Below, piece after piece: positions 1 through 9,183 of a stretch of DNA of 64,000 bases. Position numbers and translations under genes: made by a program. The notes under the pieces were generated by a model, which was not told the DNA's origin, did no database searches, and was given only the letters and a program-made list of their open reading frames with translations. Within the stretch, counting starts at the first letter, position 1. Each line of letters begins with the position of its first letter. The stretch is from Sporolactobacillus shoreae. Lineage in GTDB: Bacteria > Bacillota > Bacilli > Bacillales > Sporolactobacillaceae. The DNA is taken from the NCBI RefSeq assembly GCF_004684935.1, contig NZ_SRJD01000006.1:62001-126000 (forward strand), in the 5' to 3' direction.

Positions 1-313
1 CGTGAAGGACCGTCATAATGACTTCTACAGCTGGCCGGCCGACTTTTTTCTGGATATCAACCGGGATACCGCGGCCGTCATCCATAACGGTAATGCCGCC
101 GTCGTTTTCAATGATGACCTGTATATGGTGAGCAAAACCGGCCAGTGCTTCATCAATTGAGTTGTCGACCACTTCCCAGACAAGATGATGCAGGCCCTTT
201 TCCCCTGTTGTACCAATATACATACCCGGCCTTTTCCTGACCGCCTCCAGCCCTTCAAGCACTTGAATCTGGCTGGCATTATAAGACTGTTTTACTTCTT
301 GTTGATCACTCAT
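1..313 (-). CDS. gyrB: DNA gyrase subunit B, N-terminal part (cut by window edge)
   Basis: This is the first ~104 residues of GyrB, the ATPase subunit of the type II topoisomerase that introduces negative supercoils. The translation contains the GHKL-type ATP-binding signatures [12 protein letters not shown] and DDGRGIPVD and the N-terminal RKRPGMYIG. An upstream ATG (position 316) is adjacent to the chosen one; ATG at 313 (MSDQQE) is preferred because it sits 6 nt from the AGGTGG ribosome-binding site. It lies downstream of recF on the same strand, the usual dnaA-dnaN-recF-gyrB order. The remainder runs off the left edge. The 118-nt gap to recF is too short for remB, which occupies this slot in Bacillus subtilis. 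Confidence 0.95.
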   Translation of the reverse strand, partial: MSDQQEVKQSYNASQIQVLEGLEAVRKRPGMYIGTTGEKGLHHLVWEVVDNSIDEALAGFAHHIQVIIENDGGITVMDDGRGIPVDIQKKVGRPAVEVIMTVLH

Positions 314-431
314 CATACCCCACCTAACTTGGTGTCATTCGACACAAAATGTCACTTTGAACCGACATACTTTGGAGATATAGCCCGCTTTTCTTCCCTG
401 GACCGAAACAGCATACGCTTCGTCGCCAGCC

Positions 432-1556
432 TCATTCCTTCACTAATTCTACTTTCCCCTGCTGAATATGAAAAAGGGTTGCGTGGTCGAGTAAATGATG
501 ATCCAAGCCGTCCGTAGATGTTGTCGTGACAAACGTCTGCACTTTTTGTTTGAAAACGCCGAGCAGGTGCGTTTTTCTAATATCATCCAGTTCACTCAGT
601 ACATCATCCAGGAGAAGAAGCGGATATTCACCCACTTCATGGTGTATCAGTTCAATTTCAGCGAGTTTCACAGAAAGCGCTGCAGTTCTTTGCTGACCCT
701 GTGAACCAAACAGTTGCACTTCCCGTTCATTTACGAAAAACTGAAGATCATCCCTATGCGGTCCGATCAGAGTCGTGCCTCTCTCAATCTCCCGTTGCCT
801 CTGCCGGCTGAAAGCTATTTTATATACTTCTGCTATTTTTGACGGATCACTGCCATCTGATACCTCCCGCACAGAGGATTGATAGGCCAGCAGGAGGCTT
901 TCTCTGCCCTGGCTGATTTCTGAATGGATCGGAGCGGCCCATTGATTGAGCATGGAAACAAACTTCAGTCTCCGATGAACAATTTCCGCAGCAAGCCCTA
1001 TCAGTTTCTCCGTCAATATATCCAGAAGAGGCTCTAGATTGGCTGATCGGCGCGAAAAATCCCTCAACAGGGCATTTCTCTGCAGCAATACTTTCTGATA
1101 GTCGCCCAGAGTATGGATATAGACAGGTGCAATCTGGCCCAGTTCCATATCGGTAAACCGTCTCCGCAAGGCGGGACCGCCTTTGACTAGGCCCAGATCT
1201 TCTGGAGCAAACATCACCACGTTGCAGAGTCCTACGTAATCGCTGAGCCGGCGTTTTTCAAGATGGTTTGCTTTCGCTTTTTTTCCTTTTCTGGAAATAA
1301 TTAGCTCCAGCGGAAGAGGGGTGCCGCGTCTTGATATTCTACCTTTTATTTTACCATAATCCTCATCCCATTTGATTAAATCTTTGTCGTGGGATGTCCG
1401 TGATGATTTTGCGATAGCAAGTACATAAATCGCCTCAAGCAAATTAGTTTTTCCCTGGGCATTCTCTCCCATAAAAACGTTGACAGAATCAGAAAAATCC
1501 AGAGATAACCGGTCATAATTTCTAAAATTCGTTAACTCGATTGACTCCAGTTTCAA
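432..1556 (-). CDS. recF: DNA replication and repair protein RecF
   Basis: RecF is an SMC-like ATPase that helps load RecA at single-strand gaps behind stalled forks. The 374-residue protein has the family length, the N-terminal RecF start ([11 protein letters not shown]), a Walker [10 protein letters not shown] around residue 31, a signature motif near FGSQGQQRT and a Walker [13 protein letters not shown]. The start is TTG at 1556, 14 nt after the upstream S4-domain gene and behind a G-rich ribosome-binding sequence. It is part of the dnaA-dnaN-rlbA-recF-gyrB cluster. Confidence 0.96.
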   Translation of the reverse strand: MKLESIELTNFRNYDRLSLDFSDSVNVFMGENAQGKTNLLEAIYVLAIAKSSRTSHDKDLIKWDEDYGKIKGRISRRGTPLPLELIISRKGKKAKANHLEKRRLSDYVGLCNVVMFAPEDLGLVKGGPALRRRFTDMELGQIAPVYIHTLGDYQKVLLQRNALLRDFSRRSANLEPLLDILTEKLIGLAAEIVHRRLKFVSMLNQWAAPIHSEISQGRESLLLAYQSSVREVSDGSDPSKIAEVYKIAFSRQRQREIERGTTLIGPHRDDLQFFVNEREVQLFGSQGQQRTAALSVKLAEIELIHHEVGEYPLLLLDDVLSELDDIRKTHLLGVFKQKVQTFVTTTSTDGLDHHLLDHATLFHIQQGKVELVKE

Positions 1557-1570
1557 AACCGGGCGCCCCC

Positions 1571-1792
1571 TTATGAGCGGGTTATTAAAAATTCACCCGT
1601 CCCGGCTATTTTTATCTGATCGCCTTCACGCAACTTTTTCCCCCGGCGTGATTCAGACTGATCATTGACAGCTACCTTGGTGCTATTCAGGAAGTATTTG
1701 GCTTCCCCGCCTGTCTGGATAATTCCTGCCACTTTAAGGAGCTGGCCGAGTGTGATATAGTCCTCGCCGCTCTTTATTTTAATCTTTTTCAT
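1571..1792 (-). CDS. yaaA: S4-domain RNA-binding protein (YaaA/RlbA family)
   Basis: A 73-residue protein made almost entirely of one S4 RNA-binding fold ([19 protein letters not shown], then [21 protein letters not shown]). This family sits between dnaN and recF in most Bacillales and is linked in Bacillus to ribosome-associated functions. The ATG at 1792 follows GAGGCAAACAG. Only the S4 domain can be seen, so the exact RNA target is unknown. Confidence 0.9.
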   Translation of the reverse strand: MKKIKIKSGEDYITLGQLLKVAGIIQTGGEAKYFLNSTKVAVNDQSESRRGKKLREGDQIKIAGTGEFLITRS

Positions 1793-1834
1793 CTGTTTGC
1801 CTCGATTCAGCCGTTCTTTTTGATCCTGCGTTTA

Positions 1835-3013
1835 TCAGAATGTCCTGATCGGAAGAATCAGCATCAGGATATTCTCGTCGCCAACCGGCCGGATGATAAT
1901 CGGACGCATCGGGCCGATGAAATAAATTTTCACATTCTCAGCATCTATTTTACCAAGCGCATCCATCATAAATTTGGCGCTGAAAGAAATGCGCAGTGCG
2001 TCGCCTTCAAATTTTTCCGCACGCAGGGTTTCAAAAACCCGTCCAAGCTCAAGTGACTGGGATGAAATTTCAACCTCATCAGCCTCCGCTCGAAGTTTCA
2101 CGACATTATTCCGCTCTTCTTTTGCAAGCAGAGAAGCGCGTTCGATCGCGTGGTATAGATCTTTTGTGGACAAAGTCAGAACCGTTTTGCTTTCCGTTGG
2201 AATCAATCGGCTGGTATCCGGGTAATTTCCATCGAGAAGGCGTGAGTAGAATTGAACATTGCTCGATTTGAACAGGATTTGATTTGAAGTCATGACAATA
2301 TCAACGACCTGATCGTCGTCGTCATCAAGAATCTTGGAAAGTTCATTCAGGCTCGAGCCTGGAACGACCATCTCCCTTGTATCTTCTGTGTTTCCATTTT
2401 CAACCGGAACAGAACGCTCAGACAAGCGATGGCTGTCCGTCGCAACGCATTCCAGTTTACCATCCAACAGTGTCCACTTGACACCTGTAAGAACGGGCCG
2501 CGTCTCCGACAGGGATACAGCATATACAGTTTGCCGGATCACGTCTTTCAGGAGGTCCTTCTTGATGCTGAAAACGTCCTTCTCATTGATGACGGGAAGA
2601 TTAGGATATTCATCCGGATCAAGTCCGTTCAGCGTAAATTCTGAGCGGCCCGATGTTATTTTGGCAATCAGCCGTGCGTCCACTTCAATATTAATGTTTT
2701 CATCAGGAAGTTTGCGTACTAATTCAGAAAACAGCCGGGAAGGAAGGATAATGCTGCCTGCAGTCTCAACGACCACATTTTCTCTGTCGTCCTCAAGTTT
2801 TGGAATATAAGATTTTATTGAGATGTCAGAGTTGCTGCCGGTCAATGTAAGGCCGTCCATTCCGGCTGTAAGTTTTATTCCTGTTAGGATGGGAATTGTA
2901 GTTTTGGTCGAAATGGCTTTCATAACCTGATTTACTGATTCGGCAAGTTTATCCTTTTGAACGCTGCATTTCATTGCGAGCGCTGAGCTGTTTGTGTCTT
3001 GCATTTCCTGCAT
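1835..3013 (-). CDS. dnaN: DNA polymerase III beta sliding clamp
   Basis: The beta clamp is a ring-shaped dimer that tethers the replicative polymerase to DNA. The body is canonical: KDKLAESVNQVMKAISTKTTIPILTGIK at the start of domain 1, the ATDSHRLSER motif in the middle and a C-terminal LMLILPIRTF. The best ribosome-binding site (GGAGG at 3022-3026) is 8 nt from ATG 3013, giving 392 residues with about 13 extra residues before the usual family start (MKCSVQKD, ATG at 2974, which has no Shine-Dalgarno). An upstream in-frame ATG at 3028 includes the ribosome-binding site and is unlikely. Confidence 0.95.
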   Translation of the reverse strand: MQEMQDTNSSALAMKCSVQKDKLAESVNQVMKAISTKTTIPILTGIKLTAGMDGLTLTGSNSDISIKSYIPKLEDDRENVVVETAGSIILPSRLFSELVRKLPDENINIEVDARLIAKITSGRSEFTLNGLDPDEYPNLPVINEKDVFSIKKDLLKDVIRQTVYAVSLSETRPVLTGVKWTLLDGKLECVATDSHRLSERSVPVENGNTEDTREMVVPGSSLNELSKILDDDDDQVVDIVMTSNQILFKSSNVQFYSRLLDGNYPDTSRLIPTESKTVLTLSTKDLYHAIERASLLAKEERNNVVKLRAEADEVEISSQSLELGRVFETLRAEKFEGDALRISFSAKFMMDALGKIDAENVKIYFIGPMRPIIIRPVGDENILMLILPIRTF

Positions 3014-3104
3014 GATTCTTGCCTCCAAATATATATTTATTATTTAAAAAAATAATAATCATAGTAATAGGTCCGGTGAATATGTTAATAAGTTAGTCTC
3101 TGCC

Positions 3105-3190
3105 ATGAAAAAACTGGTTGTCCACATGTTCATAACCTGTGAACAAGATTGCACTCTTAAATAATAGTTGTCCACATCCTGTGGAAGGCG
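3105..3190. other. DnaA-box-like repeats in the dnaA-dnaN intergenic region
   Basis: The 195-nt gap between dnaA and dnaN carries several near-matches to the DnaA box TTATCCACA: TTGTCCACA twice (near 3118 and 3168), and TGTGAACAA and TGTGGAAGG on the other strand. In Bacillus subtilis the dnaA-dnaN spacer holds part of the bipartite origin and the unwinding element. The repeats are seen directly; their role here is inferred. Confidence 0.55.
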
Positions 3191-3208
3191 GATGATCCTG
3201 TCTATCAA

Positions 3209-4636
3209 TTATTGAGTTTTAATTGGTGATTTCAGCTGGTCGATCAGCCCATTGATTTTTTGCTGCAGGCTGCGGTCGGATGCCAGCTGTTTCGTAATTT
3301 TCTCATGGGCGTGGATCACGGTTGTATGATCCCGGCCACCGAATTCCTCGCCAATTTTAGGAAGTGAATAGTCCGTCAGTTCCCGGGCAAGATACATCGC
3401 GATCTGCCTTGGAAAAGCAATGGATTTGGTGCGCCTTTTTGCTGAGAAATCTTCAAGTCTTAGATTGTATTCTTCGCCTACGGCAACCTGAATATCTTGT
3501 ATGGTGATGGTTTTAGGCTTGGACGATGGAATGATATCTTTAAGCGCTTCGGATGCGAGATCGACATTTATATCCTGATTATTAAGAGATGAAAATGCGA
3601 TAACCCGTATTAGAGCGCCTTCAAGTTCACGTATGTTGGTGTCAATCTGGTTGGCAATATAGATCATCACTTCATTCGGAATATCCAACCCCTCCGCTTT
3701 CGCCTTCTTGCGGAGAATAGCGATACGTGTTTCAAGATCCGGAGGGGTAATGTCTGTAATCAGACCCCATTCGAAACGGGAACGGAGCCGGTCTTCCAGT
3801 GTCGGAATTTCTTTAGGCGGCCGATCGCTTGATATGACGATCTGTTTATACTCTTCGTGGAGAGCGTTAAACGTATGGAAGAACTCTTCCTGTGTCTGTT
3901 CTTTTCCAGCAAGAAACTGAATATCGTCAATAAGCAGGACATCGACACTTCGATATTTATTTCGGAATTCAACCGTTTTATTATCTCTGATCGAATTGAT
4001 GAATTCGTTTGTGAATTTCTCTGAAGACAGATACACGACACGGGCGGCGGGATTGTGCTCGATGACATAATGGCCAATGGCATGCATCAGATGCGTTTTT
4101 CCGAGACCGACGCCTCCATAAATGAACAATGGATTGTAAGCTTTTGCCGGCGCTTCAGCGACAGCCAATGACGCTGCATGGGCGAATCGGTTCCCTGAAC
4201 CGATAACAAATGTTTCAAAAGTATTTTTGGAGTTGAGCATGCTGTTATTGATATCTTCAAGATGTCTCGATTGCGTCTGGTTTGCGCGGGGGGTTTCACT
4301 GCCGGGATGATTATATTCTGGATTGAAGTTCATGGGATCACTCTTTCTTGTTTTCTGTGCCGCAGGTCCGCCCGCTCCGCCTGCTTGTTTTTTGGGGATG
4401 ACAAACTGTGCATTATATCGGACACCGGTTATGTCAAAAAGAATGTCTGATATAAGCCTGGAGTAATGTTCTTCCAGCCAGTCCCGTGAGAATTCATTGG
4501 GGACGCTGATGATGACGGTCTGCCCGCTGATCGACAGTGCCTCTGTTTCTTTGAGCCAAGTTTCAAAACTGGGCTTGCTGAGTTTTTTCTTTATTATTGT
4601 GAGTGCCTGATCCCACATTTCCTGAAGATTGTTCAA
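3209..4636 (-). CDS. dnaA: Chromosomal replication initiator DnaA
   Basis: DnaA binds 9-bp boxes at oriC, oligomerises with ATP and opens the duplex. Domains in order: domain I ([24 protein letters not shown]), a low-complexity linker, the AAA+ core with Walker [11 protein letters not shown] and Walker [16 protein letters not shown], and the C-terminal helix-turn-helix with the DnaA signature [15 protein letters not shown]. The start chosen is TTG 4636 (475 residues), behind GGGAGG. The longer open frame to ATG 4732 only adds a hydrophobic stretch translated from AT-rich origin DNA, without a ribosome-binding site. DnaA boxes just upstream suggest autoregulation. Confidence 0.96.
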   Translation of the reverse strand: MNNLQEMWDQALTIIKKKLSKPSFETWLKETEALSISGQTVIISVPNEFSRDWLEEHYSRLISDILFDITGVRYNAQFVIPKKQAGGAGGPAAQKTRKSDPMNFNPEYNHPGSETPRANQTQSRHLEDINNSMLNSKNTFETFVIGSGNRFAHAASLAVAEAPAKAYNPLFIYGGVGLGKTHLMHAIGHYVIEHNPAARVVYLSSEKFTNEFINSIRDNKTVEFRNKYRSVDVLLIDDIQFLAGKEQTQEEFFHTFNALHEEYKQIVISSDRPPKEIPTLEDRLRSRFEWGLITDITPPDLETRIAILRKKAKAEGLDIPNEVMIYIANQIDTNIRELEGALIRVIAFSSLNNQDINVDLASEALKDIIPSSKPKTITIQDIQVAVGEEYNLRLEDFSAKRRTKSIAFPRQIAMYLARELTDYSLPKIGEEFGGRDHTTVIHAHEKITKQLASDRSLQQKINGLIDQLKSPIKTQ

Positions 4637-4759
4637 TGCTAAGCGGTCCTCCCTTGCTTCTATGCCGCAACATAAAAGAATTTCTGTAAGAAATAAAGTT
4701 AATAAAAAAAATAAATACAGCAATATCGACATTTTTCCGTCTCGGATAAATTAAAGAAT

Positions 4760-5110
4760 ATAATATTTATCCACAGATAGAAAAAAATCGAAAGCTGTTT
4801 GTATCGGGAAAAATGAGGAGTTATCAACAGAAGTTAATAATCTGTGGATAGTCCAGATCACAAAGGTGAGCAACTGTCCACAGACTTATCCACAGCCGGT
4901 GGAAAAATGGACTGGAAGTGATGCTTTTTCACTGTTTTGAGCAATATGATCATATCAAAAAAACGTATAATAAGCAATGTATCTCAAACGTTATCCACAG
5001 TGGATAACTTATTAACCGCGCGCTTATTCACAGCATGCGGTTTTGTTGGAAACCTGTCGACAATTGGTGGAAAAATGCGGATAGAGACGAAAAACTGTCC
5101 ACAGTGGATA
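4760..5110. other. oriC: cluster of DnaA boxes
   Basis: The AT-rich gap between dnaA and rpmH holds many DnaA boxes. Perfect TTATCCACA occurs at 4767-4775, 4886-4894 and 4991-4999. Close variants are TTATCAACA 4821-4829, TGTGGATAG 4843-4851, CTGTCCACA 4874-4882 and 5095-5103, AGTGGATAA 4999-5007 and TTATTCACA 5024-5032. This density, the dnaA/rpmH flanks and the divergence of gene orientation at this point identify the chromosomal origin. Which stretch melts cannot be decided by eye. Confidence 0.93.
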
Positions 5111-5135
5111 AGGCTATTTACCAAACGGAGAATAG

Positions 5136-5164
5136 TTGACTTATTGCCGATAAATTCATATAAT
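5136..5164 (+). promoter_or_regulatory. Sigma-A promoter for rpmH-rnpA
   Basis: TTGACT at 5136-5141 and TATAAT at 5159-5164 are separated by exactly 17 nt, an almost perfect vegetative promoter. It reads rightward into rpmH from the edge of oriC. Confidence 0.85.
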
Positions 5165-5273
5165 TAGTCAGACTGGTTTTTCAAAACAAGTAAATTTTCC
5201 GGAATCAGAATCGGCACGGCAATTTTTAGCCGGCAAGGGTTTCTTTTTCGAATTGCTGGGAGGTGTATGACAA

Positions 5274-5408
5274 TTGAAACGTACTTATCAACCGAATAAG
5301 CGCAGCAGAAAGAAAGTGCATGGTTTCCGTGCTAGAATGGCAACTGCTAATGGCCGCAAGGTATTGGCGAATCGCCGGCGCAAGGGAAGAAAAGTTCTGT
5401 CAGCATAA
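5274..5408 (+). CDS. rpmH: 50S ribosomal protein L34
   Basis: A 44-residue basic protein ([20 protein letters not shown], ending GRKVLSA) identical in length to L34, a small protein of the large ribosomal subunit. The start is TTG 5274, 8-9 nt after GGGAGGTG. An ATG at 5267 is in another frame and gives a 10-residue peptide only. The gene marks the rightward side of oriC and is followed by its own terminator before rnpA. Confidence 0.95.
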   Translation: MKRTYQPNKRSRKKVHGFRARMATANGRKVLANRRRKGRKVLSA

Positions 5409-5410
5409 GG

Positions 5411-5438
5411 CCACTGCGACAAATGCAGTGGTTTTTTT
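5411..5438 (+). terminator. Rho-independent terminator after rpmH
   Basis: CCACTGC and GCAGTGG form a 7-bp perfect stem around a 7-nt loop, followed by seven T. It should uncouple abundant L34 mRNA from rnpA, which may be expressed by readthrough or its own promoter. Confidence 0.85.
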
Positions 5439-5573
5439 AGAATGGATTTGGGGTAAAAAATTTCTTGCCAATCACCGGCGTTACTCTATACTTAAATTTG
5501 GTTAAACTGTCATTGGCTTTTCTGGGTTTTGTTTGAATGTTTGGTGAGTGGTGTCCCATTGTGGAGGGACAAA

Positions 5574-5927
5574 ATGAGGACATTAAATAGATTAAAGAAA
5601 AACAAAGATTTTCAAGTGGTTTTCAAGAAGGGCAGATCTTTTGCCAACCGCCAGTTCGTCGTTTATGTCCTGAAGCAGGAGGGACAGTCGTTTTCGAGGC
5701 TTGGCTTGTCAGTCAGTAAAAAAATGGGTAACGCAGTGATGAGAAATCACATTAAAAGGTTCATTAAGGAAATTTTCCGAGACCTTTCGGACAAGCTGGA
5801 GCCGGGCATTGACTATATCATTATCTCACGTCGTCCGGTGCGAACGATGACCTATCAACAAATGCAGAACAGCCTGATTCATGTCCTGAGAAAGACAGGT
5901 TTGATGACTGAACATAAGGACATTTGA
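5574..5927 (+). CDS. rnpA: Ribonuclease P protein component
   Basis: RnpA is the small basic protein that assists RNase P RNA in removing tRNA 5' leaders. The 118-residue product has the family start ([20 protein letters not shown]) and the signature [13 protein letters not shown] in the RNR-type motif. ATG 5574 lies behind GGAGGG; an upstream in-frame codon at 5529 adds residues without a ribosome-binding site. It sits between rpmH and yidD as in most Bacillota. Confidence 0.96.
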   Translation: MRTLNRLKKNKDFQVVFKKGRSFANRQFVVYVLKQEGQSFSRLGLSVSKKMGNAVMRNHIKRFIKEIFRDLSDKLEPGIDYIIISRRPVRTMTYQQMQNSLIHVLRKTGLMTEHKDI

Positions 5928-5929
5928 TA

Positions 5930-6169
5930 ATGAAGTATCTGTTTATATTTCTCATACGCTTGTATCAGAAATTTATTTCTCCTCTGACTCCGCCGTCGTG
6001 CCGGTTTTATCCGACCTGCTCACAATATGCGGTTGAAGCTTTTGAAAGATTTGGCGTTTTCAGAGGGGGATGGCTGACAATAATGCGTCTTTTAAAATGT
6101 CAGCCTTTTCATCAGGGCGGATTTGATCCGGTTCCCGAAAAAAAAACCAGAAAGACGAAACGGGCATAA
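5930..6169 (+). CDS. yidD: Membrane protein insertion efficiency factor YidD
   Basis: A 79-residue protein with the diagnostic YidD core: [15 protein letters not shown] followed by [12 protein letters not shown] (three cysteines), then [24 protein letters not shown]. The family is amphipathic, membrane-associated and acts with YidC. ATG 5930 is 9 nt after AAGGA; a TTG at 5924 overlapping the rnpA stop codon is too close to that site. Translational coupling with rnpA and yidC is likely. Confidence 0.95.
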   Translation: MKYLFIFLIRLYQKFISPLTPPSCRFYPTCSQYAVEAFERFGVFRGGWLTIMRLLKCQPFHQGGFDPVPEKKTRKTKRA

Positions 6170-6205
6170 TATCACATCGTTCGGACCGATCGAGGAGGTA
6201 ACGAT

Positions 6206-6982
6206 TTGCGTAAAAAATTTTTTGGCGTCGGGCTATTAATATTCCTGGTGGCTCTTATGTCAGGCTGTTCAAATCTCAATCAGCCGATCAACAGCCAGTC
6301 TACCGGATTCTGGAGCCACTATTTCGTGTACCCGCTGTCATGGTTTATCACAACAATCGCCCATTTGTTCTGGGACAGCTACGGGATTGCGATTATTATC
6401 ACTACGATTATCGTGCGTCTCGTGATTATGCCGCTAATGGCAAAACAGGTAAAGAGCTCCCAGGCGATGCAGGAACTGCAGCCGAAAATTAAGGAACTGC
6501 AGCAGAAATACAGTTCCAAGGATCAAAATACACAGAAGAAACTCCAGGAAGCACAAATGAAGCTTTTTCAGGAGAATCATGTCAATCCGCTTGCCGGCTG
6601 TCTCCCACTGCTGATTCAGATGCCAGTCCTTTTTGCTTTTTATCAGGCGATTATGAGGACAGAAGCGATTAAGGGTCAGTCCTTTTTATGGTTCCAGCTG
6701 GGACATGCCGATCCGTTTTATATACTTCCTGTGATCGCCGGGCTGACGACATTCCTTCAACAGAAGATCATGATGGGACGTATGGGAAACAGCAACCCAC
6801 AGATGGCGATGATGATGTATGTGTTCCCTGTTATGATCGCAATTCCTGCGTTCTATTTCCCTTCGGCGTTGGCACTTTACTGGGTTATCGGTAACATATT
6901 CATGATCTTCCAGACTTATATCATTTATGAGAAACATGAAGATCCCGCTAAGGCCGGTGCCAAGAGCGCCAATAAGAAGTGA
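6206..6982 (+). CDS. yidC: Membrane protein insertase YidC / SpoIIIJ lipoprotein
   Basis: YidC/Oxa1-family insertase of 258 residues that helps fold and insert membrane proteins; the Bacillus counterpart SpoIIIJ is also needed for engulfed-forespore gene expression. A lipoprotein signal with lipobox LMSGC (Cys21) is followed by about five membrane segments, the charged cytoplasmic hairpin (QAMQELQPKIKELQQKYSSK) and the conserved GCLPLLIQMPVLFAFYQAI. The start is TTG 6206 behind GAGGAGGT. It overlaps jag by 4 nt. Confidence 0.95.
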   Translation: MRKKFFGVGLLIFLVALMSGCSNLNQPINSQSTGFWSHYFVYPLSWFITTIAHLFWDSYGIAIIITTIIVRLVIMPLMAKQVKSSQAMQELQPKIKELQQKYSSKDQNTQKKLQEAQMKLFQENHVNPLAGCLPLLIQMPVLFAFYQAIMRTEAIKGQSFLWFQLGHADPFYILPVIAGLTTFLQQKIMMGRMGNSNPQMAMMMYVFPVMIAIPAFYFPSALALYWVIGNIFMIFQTYIIYEKHEDPAKAGAKSANKK

Positions 6983-7602
6983 GGGAAGTCAGCAAATATG
7001 GAAGAACCGTCGCTGAGGCGGTGTCTTTCGCACTCGAAGAATTAAACGCAACCGAAGACCAGGTCGGAACAGAAATTCTGATTCAGCCGCGTTCAGGTTT
7101 CCTGGGAATTGGTGCAAGGAAAGCCTTAGTCAGAGTAAAGCTGAATGAAACGTCTTTTGATGAAGGAATCCGTTATCTGGAAAATATTGTTCATGAAATT
7201 GGATGTTCCGCGCATATTCAGGTGATGGATAAATCCAAGCGGGTTTGGCGCTGTGTTTTGTTCGGAAAAGATGCTTCCCGTTTGATTGGGAGACATGGAG
7301 AGACACTGAATGCACTGCAGTTTCTCGCAAATAGAGTGGTGGCCAGACATTCGGATTTCAGGATGAAGCTGCTGCTTGACGCAGAAAACTATCGTGAAAT
7401 AAGGAAGAAAGCATTGATCAGTCTTTCTGAAAGGGCTGCCGCTCAGGTTGTTCGGTCGGGAAAAGTGTACCGGTTCAAATCGATGCCTGACTTTGAGCGG
7501 AAACTGATACACGTTGAATTGGCGAAAAACGATAAAGTGAAGACCCAATCAGTCGGCGATGAACCGTACCGCTATGTAACGTTGACCCCAAGATCACGTT
7601 GA
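6979..7602 (+). CDS. jag: Jag/KhpB RNA-binding protein (Jag_N-KH-R3H)
   Basis: A 207-residue cytosolic RNA-binding protein. An N-terminal Jag domain (YGRTVAEAVSFALEELN, then PRSGFLGIGARKALV) precedes a KH domain whose GXXG loop reads IGRHGE, and a C-terminal R3H region (PDFERKLIHVEL). In other Firmicutes KhpB pairs with KhpA and affects cell elongation and division. GTG 6979 overlaps the yidC stop, consistent with translational coupling. Confidence 0.93.
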   Translation: MREVSKYGRTVAEAVSFALEELNATEDQVGTEILIQPRSGFLGIGARKALVRVKLNETSFDEGIRYLENIVHEIGCSAHIQVMDKSKRVWRCVLFGKDASRLIGRHGETLNALQFLANRVVARHSDFRMKLLLDAENYREIRKKALISLSERAAAQVVRSGKVYRFKSMPDFERKLIHVELAKNDKVKTQSVGDEPYRYVTLTPRSR

Positions 7603-7656
7603 TCCGGAAGCCAGTCGGGTCAAAAGTTTTAATGGCACGATTCAATGACTGACTGA

Positions 7657-7688
7657 AGAAAAAAGCACGCAGGCGGCGCGCTTTTTTC
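7657..7688 (+). terminator. Terminator after jag
   Basis: AAAAAAGC (7659-7666) pairs with GCTTTTTT (7680-7687) with further G-C pairing in the loop, ending in a T run. It separates the rpmH-to-jag group from mnmE. Confidence 0.6.
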
Positions 7689-7746
7689 GTATCCGGTGAT
7701 GAAACATGCGGTAGTGATGAGACTTATCAGAGATGGGGTGATAGAA

Positions 7747-9129
7747 TTGTACTGCGAGGATACAATTGCCGCGATCTCGACACCGGTCGGCGAGGGAGCG
7801 ATCAGCATTGTCCGCTTGAGTGGTCCGGAAGCCATTCAGGCTGCGGATCGTCTTTTTGCAGGCAAGAGGACATTGTCCGAAGTCCCGAGCCACACCATGC
7901 ATTATGGTAGAATCGTGGATCCCGGGACAGGCAGGACGATTGAAGAGGCTATGGTTTCGGTGATGAAAAAACCGAAAACATTCACGCGTGAAGACGTGGT
8001 TGAAATTAATTGCCATGGTGGTCTAACAAGTGTGAACAGGGTGCTTGAACTTGTGCTGGATCAGAATGTGCGGCTTGCGGAACCCGGGGAGTTTACAAAA
8101 CGGGCATTCTTGAACGGAAGAATCGATCTTTCTCAGGCGGAAGCTGTTATGGATCTGATCCGGGCGAAAACGGATCAGGCGATGGATGTGGCGATCGGAC
8201 AGGTGGAGGGTACCTTGTCCAGACTCATTCATCAATTGAGACAACAGTTGTTGGATATTCTTGCGGCTGTTGAAGTGAATATTGATTATCCGGAATATGA
8301 CGATGCCGAGGTCGTGACAGGCCGTCTGCTTCGCGACCGATCAATTGCCGTCAGGAAACAGGTCGATCATGTGCTTTCAACAGCCCGTCAGGGAAAAATT
8401 CTCCGTGAAGGCTTATCAACAGCGATCATTGGCCGGCCTAACGTCGGAAAATCGTCCCTGCTGAATCACCTGATTCATGAAAATAGGGCCATTGTTACGG
8501 ATGTTCCGGGGACAACGCGTGATATTATTGAGGATTACGTGAATATTCACGGCATTCCGCTGAAACTAATTGATACGGCAGGTATCCGTGAAACAGAAGA
8601 TACTGTTGAAAAAATCGGCGTAGAGCGGTCACGTACCGCTTTAAAAAAAGCCGACCTGGTTCTCCTTCTGATAAATTATCATGAAGAATTGACTGAAGGA
8701 GATCGGCAGCTTTTTACATTGATCGGAGAAACACCGGCAATTATTATTCTGAATAAAACGGATTTGTCCGGAGGCGTTTCCATTGATGCAGTGGAAAAAC
8801 TCGCGGCAGGACGGCAAATTGTCCGGATCTCTCTCTTGAACGAACAGGGGATTCCTGAACTTGAGGAAAGTATCGCGTCACTTTTCTTCAAGAACGGAGT
8901 GACGCAGAATGAAGAGGCCTATGTATCAAATACGCGTCATATTGCTTTACTGAAAAAGGCCAGATCTGCCATTAGCGATGCAATTGAGGCTGCAGATCAG
9001 GGACTCCCCGTCGATATGGCCCAGATTGATATCAAAAGGACTTGGGACATTCTGGGTGAAATTGTCGGCGATACGGTATCCGACAGCTTGATTAACGAGC
9101 TTTTTTCAAAGTTCTGTCTAGGAAAATAA
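7747..9129 (+). CDS. mnmE: tRNA modification GTPase MnmE
   Basis: MnmE with MnmG installs the (carboxymethyl)aminomethyl group at U34 of tRNAs reading split codon boxes. The 461-residue protein shows the N-terminal folate-binding fold ([23 protein letters not shown]), the inserted G domain with G1 [10 protein letters not shown]3 DTAG and G4 NKTD, and the obligatory C-terminal FCLGK with its catalytic cysteine. TTG 7747 lies 6 nt from GGGGTG and matches the family start; an upstream in-frame ATG at 7696 adds an unconserved extension. Confidence 0.95.
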   Translation: MYCEDTIAAISTPVGEGAISIVRLSGPEAIQAADRLFAGKRTLSEVPSHTMHYGRIVDPGTGRTIEEAMVSVMKKPKTFTREDVVEINCHGGLTSVNRVLELVLDQNVRLAEPGEFTKRAFLNGRIDLSQAEAVMDLIRAKTDQAMDVAIGQVEGTLSRLIHQLRQQLLDILAAVEVNIDYPEYDDAEVVTGRLLRDRSIAVRKQVDHVLSTARQGKILREGLSTAIIGRPNVGKSSLLNHLIHENRAIVTDVPGTTRDIIEDYVNIHGIPLKLIDTAGIRETEDTVEKIGVERSRTALKKADLVLLLINYHEELTEGDRQLFTLIGETPAIIILNKTDLSGGVSIDAVEKLAAGRQIVRISLLNEQGIPELEESIASLFFKNGVTQNEEAYVSNTRHIALLKKARSAISDAIEAADQGLPVDMAQIDIKRTWDILGEIVGDTVSDSLINELFSKFCLGK

Positions 9130-9183
9130 CGACACTGATGTGATTGTTAATATATGGAAAATTTTGATTGAGGAGGATGAAAA

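Noticed and set aside
4637-4732. N-terminal hydrophobic extension of DnaA (start at ATG 4732)
   Set aside because: It has no ribosome-binding site, is translated from AT-rich origin DNA and is not a feature of DnaA; TTG 4636 fits the family start.
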